The notes beneath the pieces were generated by a model that did not search any database, had not been told where the DNA came from, and was given only the letters and a program-made list of their open reading frames with translations. From the NCBI RefSeq assembly GCF_019956555.1, contig NZ_JAHBDQ010000044.1:62001-126000 (forward strand): 64,000 nt of DNA. Reading direction: 5' to 3'. Below, piece by piece: positions 42,180 through 50,200 of the stretch. This DNA comes from Pseudomonas sp. A-RE-19. GTDB lineage: Bacteria; Pseudomonadota; Gammaproteobacteria; Pseudomonadales; Pseudomonadaceae. Positions within the stretch are counted from its first letter, which is position 1. The number at the start of each line of letters is the position of its first letter. Both the position numbers and the translations under genes were made by a program.

Positions 42180-42506
42180 AGCCGGAAGAAACACGAAAAT
42201 GCGCCACGCCTGACCCGCGTGGCGCAGCCGTTTGTCTTCTATATGCCGCCGCTTGATTGAATTTCTTGCTATAAACGCACTCCGATGACCACCTCAAAGC
42301 CTGCCATAGAGCACTTTCGGGGCTTTGTCGGACAGATTCGCTGTCTTTTCAGTTGCTGAGGCTTCAAGTCGGCCTTAGACTGCCGCCCCTCGTAAATTGA
42401 GTGCCGGGTGGCGCTTGGAATAAACGGCGCCTTTCCAATGACCGACTCAGGTTCAGCGGAACGCTCCCTAATTCGCCTTAATGCACGTTTTTTTATAGAG
42501 ATATCA
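42180..42506. other. Gap between transporter operon and DksA-like gene
   Basis: Begins with the terminator at 42200-42226. The rest carries no recognisable gene. A TATAAA at about 42272 could be a -10 box for the DksA-like gene, without a convincing -35. I looked for a Zur-type palindrome because known dksA2 genes are zinc-regulated, and saw none. Confidence 0.4.
42200..42226 (+). terminator. Intrinsic terminator of the inositol transporter operon
   Basis: Ten-base arms TGCGCCACGC and GCGTGGCGCA with a 7-base loop, followed by GCCGTTTGTCTT. It lies 20 bases after the permease stop. Confidence 0.7.
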
Positions 42507-42911
42507 ATGACAAAGGACAAGTTGCTGGCCATGCCGGCGGATGACTACATGAATGCCGAGCAACTGGCTTATTTCACCAAGCTGTTGCAAGCGATGAAAG
42601 TCGAAACCCACGAGCGCATCGAGCAGAATCGCATCGCCATCGAGAGCCTGGATACCCCGGCCGATCCGGCTGACGCGGCTTCCGTCGAAGAAGAGCGCAC
42701 CTGGCTGGTGAACGCGATCGATCGCGACCAGCGCATGCTGCCTCAACTGGAACAGGCCCTGGAACGCATCAAGGAAGACAGCTTTGGCTGGTGCGACGAC
42801 AGCGGCGAGGCCATTGGCCTGAAACGCCTGCTGATCAGCCCGACCACCAAATACTGCATCGAAGCTCAAGAGCGTCACGAGCAGATCGACAAGCACCAGC
42901 GTCAGGCCTGA
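42507..42911 (+). CDS. DksA family protein without a complete zinc finger (DksA2-like)
   Basis: A 134-residue DksA/TraR protein that binds the RNA polymerase secondary channel. The coiled-coil tip residues are kept (D53, D56 and A58 in DPADAAS). The C-terminal zinc finger is not: C96 is followed by S99 (CDDS) and C117 by A120 (CIEA), leaving two of four cysteines. This is the pattern of P. aeruginosa DksA2, also 134 residues, which works when zinc is scarce. The start follows AGAGATATCA; upstream in-frame ATGs lack a site. Confidence 0.85.
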   Translation: MTKDKLLAMPADDYMNAEQLAYFTKLLQAMKVETHERIEQNRIAIESLDTPADPADAASVEEERTWLVNAIDRDQRMLPQLEQALERIKEDSFGWCDDSGEAIGLKRLLISPTTKYCIEAQERHEQIDKHQRQA

Positions 42912-42928
42912 TTCAGTAGCGCCCCCAT

Positions 42929-42984
42929 CGCGGGCAAGCCTCGCTCCTACGGATATCTGTAGGAGCGAGGCTTGCCCGTGAAGC
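42929..42984. repeat. Compact REP-like inverted repeat, GTAGGAGCGAGGC type
   Basis: CGCGGGCAAGCCTCGCTCCTAC and its complement lie only a few bases apart, making a nearly continuous hairpin after the DksA-like gene. It may double as a terminator. Confidence 0.8.
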
Positions 42985-43118
42985 TTTTTGTCGTCCGAAA
43001 AATCCCACGCATTTCTATTGATCTGCTGCAACGCCCACTACTAATGGACCATAGATAATGGCTTTGTAGTGGCGTTTAATGCGATCACAACAATTAGAAG
43101 ACGCGTGGGGTGACGAAG

Positions 43119-44723
43119 ATGACGAGAGACGGATCTCTGGTTCAGGCTGTGCCTGCTCCAGTGCTGTTACCGAAAACCCGCTGGCTGACGCCGACCTTGC
43201 AAAGCATCGCCCTGATGCTATTGCTGTGCGGCATGGCATTGGCGGGCTGGTCGCTTTACCTTGGCCTGCCCCTGGCCGTGGTGATTATCTGGCTGCCGCG
43301 CCTGCGCTCGCGCACCGCCCCTGAGGCCGCCCCCACGGACAGCACCAGCGCCATCGCCACGTTGACCCGCGATCTTTCCTACACCACCAGTCACAACGCC
43401 TTATCGGCCGCCGGCGTGGCCTACTCGGTCAAGCAACTGGCGGACAAACTGCAATCGCAGCTCGACGCCGCCGCGCAGATTGTCAGCAGTGCTGAAGTGA
43501 TGATCACCACCGAACACGCCACGTCGAAACTCAGCCGGGAAGCCTTGAGTGCGGCCAGTGAGGCTCATCAGAGCAGCGCGGCAGGGTGCACGGAACTGAT
43601 CGAGTCCATTGCGCGCATGCATCAACTCAGTCAGCGTGCCAGTAGCAGTCGCGAGCTGATCGAAGCCCTGAGCCTGCGCAGTGACGATATCCAGCGGGTA
43701 ACGCTGGTGATCCAGTCCATCGCCAGCCAGACCAACTTGTTGGCGCTGAACGCGGCCATCGAAGCGGCCCGGGCCGGGGAGCACGGTCGCGGGTTTGCGG
43801 TGGTGGCCGATGAAGTCCGCGGTCTGGCCGCGCGCACGGCGACGGCGACCGGTGAAGTCGGGGAGATGGTCGCGGACATCCAGCAACGCACGGCGCAAGT
43901 GGTGGAGCAGATTCGTCAACTGGCCAGCGATCTGAATACCGGTGTCGCGCAGGTCGAGCACACCGGTCAGCACTTGGAAAACATCGCGCGCCTGGCCGCC
44001 GGCGTCGAAAGGCAGGTCGGGGAAATCGCTCAGGGTGCGGACACCAATCGCGAACAGCTCGACAGCCTGTTCCACGCCATCGAACAGATGCGCAGTGACC
44101 TGGCGATCAGCGACCAGCAAACCCAGCGTCTGGCCCGGGCGGCGGTGCAAATGGAGGGGCAGGCCGAAACCATCAGCGAACGTCTTGCCGAAGTCGGGCT
44201 GGATGACTATCACCAACGGATTTACGACCTGGCCCGCGAAGGCGCGAGTCAGATTGCGGCGCGTTTCGAAGCGGATATCGACCAGGGCCGGATCAGCCTC
44301 GATGACCTGTTTGATCGCAATTACCAGGCGATCCCCAACACCAGCCCGGCCAAATACCAGACCCGTTTCGATCGCTACACCGATCAGGTACTGCCGGCGA
44401 TTCAGGAACCTTTGCTGCCGCGTCATGAAGGCCTGGTGTTCGCCATCGCCTGCACGCAGCAGGGTTATGTGCCGACCCACAACACCGTGTTCAGTCAGCC
44501 GCTGACCGGTGATGTACAGGTCGATACCTTGCAAAATCGCACCAAGCGCAAGTTCGCCGACCGCACCGGGATCCGCTGCGGCAGCCATCAGCAGGCCGTA
44601 TTGTTGCAGACTTATACTCGCGACACCGGTGAACTGATGCACGACCTCTCGGTACCGATCATGCTCAAGGGCCGGCATTGGGGTGGGTTGCGCTTGGGCT
44701 ACAAACCGGAAAGTCCTCGCTGA
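43119..44723 (+). CDS. Methyl-accepting chemotaxis protein with C-terminal soluble domain
   Basis: A 534-residue chemoreceptor. One or two hydrophobic segments lie at about 27-60 with almost no periplasmic loop. The MCP signalling hairpin (about 80-360) has QTNLLALNAAIEAARAGEHG and GFAVVADEVRGLA. The last ~170 residues are a cytoplasmic domain (FDRNYQAIPNTSPAKYQTRF to HWGGLRLGYKP), resembling sensory domains at the C-terminus of some Pseudomonas and Burkholderia receptors. The ligand is unknown; the topology suggests sensing a cytoplasmic cue. The start is ATG 43119 or GTG 43110. Confidence 0.88.
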   Translation: MTRDGSLVQAVPAPVLLPKTRWLTPTLQSIALMLLLCGMALAGWSLYLGLPLAVVIIWLPRLRSRTAPEAAPTDSTSAIATLTRDLSYTTSHNALSAAGVAYSVKQLADKLQSQLDAAAQIVSSAEVMITTEHATSKLSREALSAASEAHQSSAAGCTELIESIARMHQLSQRASSSRELIEALSLRSDDIQRVTLVIQSIASQTNLLALNAAIEAARAGEHGRGFAVVADEVRGLAARTATATGEVGEMVADIQQRTAQVVEQIRQLASDLNTGVAQVEHTGQHLENIARLAAGVERQVGEIAQGADTNREQLDSLFHAIEQMRSDLAISDQQTQRLARAAVQMEGQAETISERLAEVGLDDYHQRIYDLAREGASQIAARFEADIDQGRISLDDLFDRNYQAIPNTSPAKYQTRFDRYTDQVLPAIQEPLLPRHEGLVFAIACTQQGYVPTHNTVFSQPLTGDVQVDTLQNRTKRKFADRTGIRCGSHQQAVLLQTYTRDTGELMHDLSVPIMLKGRHWGGLRLGYKPESPR

Positions 44724-44845
44724 CAGCTCCGGCAATTGTTACCGGTTACGCAATGAAGCTGTGCACGGCCATTGCTGTTTCCTCACGGGTGAACTCATTA
44801 ACATGCCTACATAGTTAGGTCGCTAATGAAATTCGAGAGGTGAGC

Positions 44846-45049
44846 ATGCACAGTAAAGTCGATGTCGCGGTCATGATTGGCAGCGGAGTGCCCGCCAGTT
44901 TGCGTGCGATGGGGCAGAGCGTCTGTTGGGTCGTGCTGCTCAACGGTGAGCGCCGGGGGACGGCGTTCTCCAGTCGCCATGAAGCTGAAGAGTGCAGGGC
45001 TGCCTGGTTGGCGCAGTTGAACGCCGAAATGACCGACAGCCTGCATTGA
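44846..45049 (+). CDS. Small conserved-looking hypothetical protein
   Basis: 67 residues, starting at an ATG after GAGAGGTGAG. It contains CWVVLLNGERRGTAFSSRHE, which looks like a small beta-sheet followed by a helix (EECRAAWLAQLNAE). No known domain was recognised. It is followed after 8 bases by the convergent DUF2789 gene. Confidence 0.6.
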   Translation: MHSKVDVAVMIGSGVPASLRAMGQSVCWVVLLNGERRGTAFSSRHEAEECRAAWLAQLNAEMTDSLH

Positions 45050-45057
45050 ATCCCGGG

Positions 45058-45297
45058 CTAGTGGATCTGGTGCATACGCAGGTTCAGGTCGTCGACCACA
45101 TGCGCCCAATCGGCGTCTTCACGCAGTTGTTCCTTGAGAAAGCCGGCTTGTTGCGGGGTCCAGAACTCGGCATCGATGAGTTTTTTGTCGTCAGCCAAGG
45201 GTGAATGGCTGGCAATGAAATCGTCGATGGCCTTCTCGCTGGAGTCCAGGCCGAGCTGGTCGAACAAGCCTTTCAAATCATGAATGGGTGAATCCAT
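45058..45297 (-). CDS. DUF2789 protein
   Basis: A 79-residue all-helical protein beginning MDSPIHDLKGLFDQLGLDSS and ending in a helix rich in FWTPQQAGFLKEQLREDADW, the hallmark of DUF2789. Function unknown. Start 45297 has a strong GGAGATGAAG site; the longer in-frame start at 45402 does not fit the family. Confidence 0.85.
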   Translation of the reverse strand: MDSPIHDLKGLFDQLGLDSSEKAIDDFIASHSPLADDKKLIDAEFWTPQQAGFLKEQLREDADWAHVVDDLNLRMHQIH

Positions 45298-45436
45298 CTT
45301 CATCTCCTTGCTGATCATCCGTCGCGTCGAGTGCGAGATCCGAGGTGCGGCTTCATTGCATCCGAGGGAGCCGCGCTTCAGGCGTTCGATAGCGATATTC
45401 AAAAGCAGGGATGAGCATAGACTGCAAATTCGATGA

Positions 45437-45667
45437 TCAGGCTTTCAATGCCCCTTCATCGACGGCAAGCTTCAGGGCTTTGGCAGCTTCCTGGGCGGCA
45501 ATGGCTGCGACATCTACGGTCTTGAACCAGCGATCCTTTTCGACCTGGTGATACGTCACCGTGGTCAATGGCGGTTTGGCGCGCATGATAATGACTGCCT
45601 GGAATTCGCCTTCGACCTCTCTGGCTTCGCCCCGGATAAAAAATTCACCGATATCAAATTCCGTCAC
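45437..45667 (-). CDS. Small hypothetical protein
   Basis: 76 residues from a GTG at 45667, which lies 8 bases after AAGGGAAG; the in-frame ATG at 45733 has no ribosome binding site. The N-terminal half is beta-like (TEFDIGEFFIRGEAREVEGE, then FQAVIIMRAKPPLTTVTYHQ), followed by an Ala-rich helix. No family recognised. Confidence 0.6.
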   Translation of the reverse strand: MTEFDIGEFFIRGEAREVEGEFQAVIIMRAKPPLTTVTYHQVEKDRWFKTVDVAAIAAQEAAKALKLAVDEGALKA

Positions 45668-45825
45668 GTAGCAGTCTTCCCTTGGAAATAGTCTGTTGTG
45701 TTGAGCGCCGTCCGCCCTGGGGACGGGTTTCATTGGTCGGGCAGTATGGCAGTAGTTGCCTGCCGGCGGCTGAGTTAAGTCGCCGGCGTGACGAAACGTC
45801 TATAGCAGTGAATGCGGCAGGTGCC

Positions 45826-46074
45826 TCAACTGCCTGCCTCGAGTGAACGGGCAAGGGCGCAGGCTTCGTTATGACTGCCGCGGAAACCTCTTACACGTCC
45901 GGTGGATATTTCCCTGATGTGGAAAAAGGCGTTGCCGGCCAATACCACCTGAAAACGTGGGAGTAGAGGCTCTTCAGGTAGGAAGTCCTGCTGGCCGAGC
46001 ACCATCGAATGCAGAGGTGACGAGCCATTTGTGTGCTGTGTGTGAGGCTGGGCAAAGTGAGTCAGTGTGCACAT
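45826..46074 (-). CDS. Small hypothetical protein
   Basis: 82 residues from ATG 46074 (AAGGAC upstream). It begins MCTLTHFAQPHTQHTNGSSP, is His-rich near the N-terminus, and has a beta-like C-terminal half (RFQVVLAGNAFFHIREISTG). No family recognised. An upstream start at 46137 lacks a ribosome binding site. Confidence 0.55.
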   Translation of the reverse strand: MCTLTHFAQPHTQHTNGSSPLHSMVLGQQDFLPEEPLLPRFQVVLAGNAFFHIREISTGRVRGFRGSHNEACALARSLEAGS

Positions 46075-46484
46075 ATGAAGTCCTTTTCGTGGTTTTACCG
46101 ACGTGTGTCCGTCGTTTTGGGTAGTCTCAGTGAGCATCGCTGCTCTAGAATCGTCATCACTGGTTGACGATTGGTGTTCATCTAAAGCAATTTTTTACTG
46201 GCGATATGTCGGAAAAGTGCTTTTTTTAAAGAGATTTTTCCCTAAAGTTGGTAATCCGGTTTTCTCTGGCCGTCAGAAGGGAGTTTTCCTTCAACATCTG
46301 ACGACCGCCAGGCAAGACGACGTGAGGGATGTTCCAGTAATCTTCTCAATCCTCGCGATGAATGGGCCCTCTGCTCATTCCAGGATTCGACCCGGGTCAT
46401 TTGGCTACACCTCGGCATTGCCGCTTTTTTCTGCTGTGCGCGTTTCCCGCGTATGGCGTCATTTTCAGATGTGGGGATGTTTCC
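46075..46484. other. Gap between divergent small hypothetical genes
   Basis: Mixed composition, AT-rich at about 46180-46260 (T-runs after AAAGCA and GTGC). No RNA gene, repeat or convincing terminator was identified. It must hold two divergent promoters. Confidence 0.4.
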
Positions 46485-46955
46485 TTGGCAGTAAGTAATC
46501 TCGATATGCATGCTTTGTTCGTACTGGGTGATTTGCGCGCAAAGCTGGTTAAACAGTTTCAGTCACGTTTCGTCTACATCACCGAACAGAACGCCGAAGG
46601 CATTTACATTGCCGAACTCGACACTGAATCAGCGCTGGTAGTGGATGACAAACCAGGGCTTAAACTCAAGGTCGGCGATCATTTCAGCGCCTCGGTATTA
46701 CCCAGTCGCGAAGGCGGCAAGCTGGACATCAAGTTCCGCGAAATCAAACTGACGGTATATGGGCTGGGTGACTACGCGTTCGTGACCACCGCGGACGGCC
46801 ACGGCATTGTGTTCAAGGAAGGTCATAGCGTGGTGATGGTGTTCGCGGCCCATCAACAATTGCAGGAAGGCCTGACCAAAACACTGAAGGCCGTGACCGC
46901 CAAGGCCGCCAAATGGCGTAAAGGTGAACTGGTGACCTTCAAGGCCAGCGAGTAA
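46485..46955 (+). CDS. Conserved hypothetical cytoplasmic protein
   Basis: About 156 residues from a TTG at 46485 (GGGGA 8 bases upstream); an ATG at 46506 is the alternative with a weak site. The sequence alternates beta-like segments (FVYITEQNAEGIYIAELDTE, FSASVLPSREGGKLDIKFRE) and ends in a basic tail (AAKWRKGELVTFKASE). It may be a small beta-barrel, but no domain is recognised. The stop overlaps the next start (TAATG), so the two are coupled. Confidence 0.65.
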   Translation: MAVSNLDMHALFVLGDLRAKLVKQFQSRFVYITEQNAEGIYIAELDTESALVVDDKPGLKLKVGDHFSASVLPSREGGKLDIKFREIKLTVYGLGDYAFVTTADGHGIVFKEGHSVVMVFAAHQQLQEGLTKTLKAVTAKAAKWRKGELVTFKASE

Positions 46956-47158
46956 TGACCCTGACCCGCGCCGATTTCCACGAACAGAACCAGGCCAGTG
47001 CCCACGCCGAGGCGCAGCGCTTGTTGGCTCAAAAGGCCGTTCTGCAGGGATCCTGGCTGAGTTGGGTGGCGTCACAGATCTACATGTTGCGTCCGGCGGC
47101 GTACGCCAGCATGGTCAGAAGAGAGCTTGCGCGCTTGCAGGAACATTCCGAAAATTAA
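46955..47158 (+). CDS. Small hypothetical protein coupled to the upstream gene
   Basis: 67 residues, mostly helical and Ala/Gln/Arg rich (HAEAQRLLAQKAVLQGSWLS), with AAYASMVRRELARLQ near the end. It overlaps the previous stop by one base. Unrecognised; probably functions with its neighbour. Confidence 0.65.
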   Translation: MTLTRADFHEQNQASAHAEAQRLLAQKAVLQGSWLSWVASQIYMLRPAAYASMVRRELARLQEHSEN

Positions 47159-47190
47159 TCCTCGCCCCTCGAAAGCAGGAACCTCTACTA

Positions 47191-47204
47191 CAGTCAGATG
47201 ACTG
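47191..47204. promoter_or_regulatory. Palindrome upstream of the ProX-like gene
   Basis: CAGTCA-GA-TGACTG, a perfect 6-base-arm dyad about 75 bases before the binding-protein gene. Possible operator; no regulator gene is adjacent. Confidence 0.3.
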
Positions 47205-47277
47205 AGTGTTCAGAGGCTTGCGGTCTTCTTTGTCAGGCCATCCTGCTATTGCTGTGAACAGCACGAGGTGCAGAAGC

Positions 47278-48294
47278 ATGAAAGGATTTCGACGGTTACT
47301 GGCCGCCACTCTGGCCACGTTCGGCTTGTTGGCTTCACCCGTTCCGGTATTCGCGGCCCAGGCGCCGATTCATTTCGCCGATCTGAACTGGGAAAGCGGC
47401 AGCCTGATCACCGATATCCTGCGGATCATCGTCGAGAAGGGCTACGGGTTGCCGACCGACACCCTGCCGGGGACGACCATTACCCTGGAGACCGCACTGG
47501 CCAACAACGACATTCAGGTCATTGGCGAAGAATGGGCCGGTCGCAGTCCGGTCTGGGTCAAGGCTGAGGCCGAGGGCAAAGTCGCGAGCCTGGGCGATAC
47601 GGTCAAGGGCGCCACCGAAGGCTGGTGGGTGCCGGAGTACGTGATCAAGGGTGACCCGGCCAAGGGCATCAAGGCGATGGCACCGGACCTGCGCAGTGTC
47701 AGCGATCTGCCACGCTACAAGGACGTGTTCAAAGACCCGGAAACCCCGGGCAAGGGGCGCTTCCTCAACAGCCCGATCGGCTGGACGTCGGAAGTGGTCA
47801 ACAAACAGAAGCTCAAGGCGTATGGGCTGAACGACAGCTACGTGAACTTTCGCAGTGGTTCGGGGGCGGCGCTGGACGCAGAGATCACTTCGTCGATTCG
47901 GCGCGGCAAACCGGTTCTGTTCTATTACTGGTCACCGACGCCGCTGCTCGGCCATTTCAAGCTGATTCAGCTGCAAGAGCCACCCTTCGACGCCGAAGCC
48001 TGGAAAACCCTGACCGACGCCGACAACCCCAATCCGAAACCGACTCGCTCACTGCCCTCGAAGCTGTCCATTGGCGTGTCCGCGCCTTTTCAGAAGCAGT
48101 ATCCGCAGATTGTCGAGTTCTTCAGCAAGGTCGATTTGCCGATCGAAGCGTTGAACAAGGCCCTGGCTGACATGAGCGAAAAACACACCCCGCCACGTCA
48201 AGCGGCGCAGGCGTTCATGAAGGCGCACCCGGACGTGTGGCAGGCTTGGGTGCCGAAGGATGTGGCGGACAAGGTGTCTGCCGCCCTGAAATAA
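47278..48294 (+). CDS. ProX/OpuAC-type ABC substrate-binding protein
   Basis: A 338-residue periplasmic protein with signal peptide (to about VPVFA). The mature start IHFADLNWESGSLITDILRI and EEWAGRSPVWVKAEAEGKV fit the glycine betaine/choline/carnitine binding family. Aromatic residues for quaternary amine binding are frequent (W, Y). No permease or ATPase genes are near, as for the orphan Pseudomonas proteins CbcX, BetX and CaiX that share the CbcWV transporter. Which ligand it binds is not clear. Confidence 0.85.
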   Translation: MKGFRRLLAATLATFGLLASPVPVFAAQAPIHFADLNWESGSLITDILRIIVEKGYGLPTDTLPGTTITLETALANNDIQVIGEEWAGRSPVWVKAEAEGKVASLGDTVKGATEGWWVPEYVIKGDPAKGIKAMAPDLRSVSDLPRYKDVFKDPETPGKGRFLNSPIGWTSEVVNKQKLKAYGLNDSYVNFRSGSGAALDAEITSSIRRGKPVLFYYWSPTPLLGHFKLIQLQEPPFDAEAWKTLTDADNPNPKPTRSLPSKLSIGVSAPFQKQYPQIVEFFSKVDLPIEALNKALADMSEKHTPPRQAAQAFMKAHPDVWQAWVPKDVADKVSAALK

Positions 48295-48337
48295 ACCGAT
48301 TCATGAACACCCGGAAATTCTCGGGTGTACATAAAAC

Positions 48338-48426
48338 CCGTAGGAGCTGGCGCAGGCTGCGATCTTTTGACTTTGCTTCTGAAAAACAAGATCAAAAGAT
48401 TGCAGCCTGCGGCAGCTCCTACCGGG
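48338..48426. repeat. Inverted repeat, GTAGGAGCTGGCGCAGGCTG type
   Basis: Facing copies of the second repeat family downstream of the ProX-like gene. A shorter hairpin (ACACCCG/CGGGTGT, 48306-48327) lies just before it. Confidence 0.85.
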
Positions 48427-48537
48427 GGGCGCTTCCAACCGCGTTTGCAGCCGAGCTACTGTTAGAAAGCGAATACCCTTACAAAAACGCGCAAGGAAGT
48501 TCATCCTGCTGCAACATTTCACGCTGGATGTCTGAAT

Positions 48538-48975
48538 ATGAGCCTTTTGGTCGCGCAATGGATTGCTGCAATCTTTCTATGTATCAGCCTTTTACACCTG
48601 TATTGGGCGGCGGGTGGCAAGTGGGGCAGCGAGGTATCGGTGCCACGAGTGCCCGGGGAGGGCGGCGAGGAGTCAAAGCCTGCATTCAATCCGTCGGGCT
48701 ATGCCACGTTGCTGGTGGCGGTAGGTTTGCTGCTGATCGCGATGCTGGTGTGTCTGCGGGTCGGGCTGTATCTGCCCACGGTGCATCACTGGTCTTTGCA
48801 ATGGGTGATCAGCGCGATCGCAATGCTGATGTTCGCCCGGGCGATCGGCGATTCGAACCTGGTGGGGTTCTTCAAGCAGGTCAAGGATTCGAGGTTTGCC
48901 CGGCTGGATACGTGGGCGTATTCGCCGTTGTGTGTGGTGTTGGGTGCGGGGTTGTTGGCAGTGGCCTGGATCTGA
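48538..48975 (+). CDS. DUF3995 membrane protein
   Basis: A 145-residue protein with four hydrophobic segments, opening MSLLVAQWIAAIFLCISLLH and containing LYWAAGGKWG and MLMFARAIGDSNLVGFFK, the DUF3995 pattern. Small inner-membrane protein of unknown function. The ribosome binding site is weak (GGATGTCTGAAT). Confidence 0.85.
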   Translation: MSLLVAQWIAAIFLCISLLHLYWAAGGKWGSEVSVPRVPGEGGEESKPAFNPSGYATLLVAVGLLLIAMLVCLRVGLYLPTVHHWSLQWVISAIAMLMFARAIGDSNLVGFFKQVKDSRFARLDTWAYSPLCVVLGAGLLAVAWI

Positions 48976-48976
48976 A

Positions 48977-49048
48977 AAGCTTCGCGGACAAGCCTCGCTC
49001 CTACAGATCATGCGCAGACCTTGTAGGAGCGAGGCTTGCCCGCGAAGA
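48977..49048. repeat. REP-like doublet, GTAGGAGCGAGGC type
   Basis: Facing arms (AGCTTCGCGGACAAGCCTCG and complement) between the convergent DUF3995 and mrpG genes. Confidence 0.8.
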
Positions 49049-49077
49049 GGCGCCGCCAAACAACACAAATCCCTGAA

Positions 49078-49440
49078 CTAACTCTCGCTTCCTGTGCGCC
49101 GGCTACTCACCTCAGCCGGCACATCATCCCCCGCCATGCGCTTGCGAAACAACGCCGCCCGGGCCAGCAGCAGCGTGGTCACCGGCACGGTGATGGACAG
49201 CAGAATCGGGATCAGCCAGGCATGCAACACTGGCGCCGAGTTGAGCGCCGAAAAGTAAATGATCGAGGCCAATGCCACGCACCACGCGCCCAGTGTCGAG
49301 GCCAGTGCCGGCGGGTGCATGCGCTGGAAATAATCCTTCATCCGCAGCAGCCCTACCGCGCCGATCAGCGCAAACAGACTGCTGAGCACCAGCAGAATCG
49401 CCACCGGTATTTCCACCCACAGAGACAGTTCGGCGCTCAT
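49078..49440 (-). CDS. mrpG: Na+(K+)/H+ antiporter subunit G
   Basis: 120 residues, three membrane segments (IPVAILLVLSSLFALIGAVG, ALASTLGAWCVALASIIYFS, WLIPILLSITVPVTTLLLAR), with the MnhG/MrpG motif RMKDYFQRMHPPALASTLG. Last gene of the six-gene operon; its start overlaps mrpF by 4 bases. Confidence 0.92.
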   Translation of the reverse strand: MSAELSLWVEIPVAILLVLSSLFALIGAVGLLRMKDYFQRMHPPALASTLGAWCVALASIIYFSALNSAPVLHAWLIPILLSITVPVTTLLLARAALFRKRMAGDDVPAEVSSRRTGSES

Positions 49441-49715
49441 TCGATCACCTCGCCGCGCAGCAGGAATTTGGCCAGGGCAAACGAGCCGACGAAGCCGAAC
49501 AGGGCGATCAGCAGCGCCGCCTCGAAGTAAGTGTCACTGGCATAACGAATGCCCAGCGCGAGCATCATCAGCATGGCGACGATGTACAGGTAATCCAGGG
49601 CCAGAACCCGATCCTGGGCCGACGGCCCCTTGAACAGCCTGATCAGGGTCAGAATCATCGCCACCGAAAAAATGAACAGGCTCAGCAGGATCGCGTTCGA
49701 CAGTAATTCGCTCAT
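49437..49715 (-). CDS. mrpF: Na+(K+)/H+ antiporter subunit F
   Basis: 92 residues, three membrane segments with the MrpF block RLFKGPSAQDRVLALDYLYI. Overlaps both neighbours by 4 bases (ATGA), so translation is coupled along the operon. Confidence 0.92.
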   Translation of the reverse strand: MSELLSNAILLSLFIFSVAMILTLIRLFKGPSAQDRVLALDYLYIVAMLMMLALGIRYASDTYFEAALLIALFGFVGSFALAKFLLRGEVIE

Positions 49716-50200
49716 TCGAAGATCTCCATCAAGGGGCGCTCGTAGGTCGTCTTGAAGTGCTGGATGAATGGGCCTTCGTCATCCAGATCGAAAACGTGCA
49801 GCAACAGAATGCTGCGATCCAGTGCCAGCTCCGACCAGACCGTGCCGGGGATTACCGTGCAGATCATCGACAGCGCCGCCAGGCCGTTGGCGTCGCGCAA
49901 GTCCAGCGGCACCTTGATGAACCGTGAGCGAGGTGCACGACGGTCCGCGTTGAGCACGCCCCAGGCCACCGCGAGGTTGGACACAAGTACGTCGCGCCCG
50001 ACCAGCAAGAACAAACGCAGGATCACCCCGGGGCGACGAATGCGGATCGGCAGCGGCCGCAGCTTGCGCATCATCAACGGCGCGCAGAACCCCAGCATGG
50101 CGCCCAGCAGCAAATTGCCGGGGCTCATCGACAGATTCAACACCAGCCACAGCAGCCACAACGCCAGTGACAACCACGGTGCGGGAAACAGACGCTTCAT
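49712..50200 (-). CDS. mrpE: Na+(K+)/H+ antiporter subunit E
   Basis: 162 residues. N-terminal membrane segments (WLSLALWLLWLVLNLSMSPG) and the MrpE C-terminal domain with ALSMICTVIPGTVWSELALD and LLHVFDLDDE. Required for assembly of the antiporter complex in known systems. Overlaps mrpD and mrpF by 4 bases. Confidence 0.92.
   Translation of the reverse strand: MKRLFPAPWLSLALWLLWLVLNLSMSPGNLLLGAMLGFCAPLMMRKLRPLPIRIRRPGVILRLFLLVGRDVLVSNLAVAWGVLNADRRAPRSRFIKVPLDLRDANGLAALSMICTVIPGTVWSELALDRSILLLHVFDLDDEGPFIQHFKTTYERPLMEIFE

Noticed and set aside
40671..42194. A 507-codon minus-strand frame opposite the ABC transporter genes
   Set aside because: Extreme His/Asp/Arg composition, covers two real genes and their gap, no ribosome binding site.
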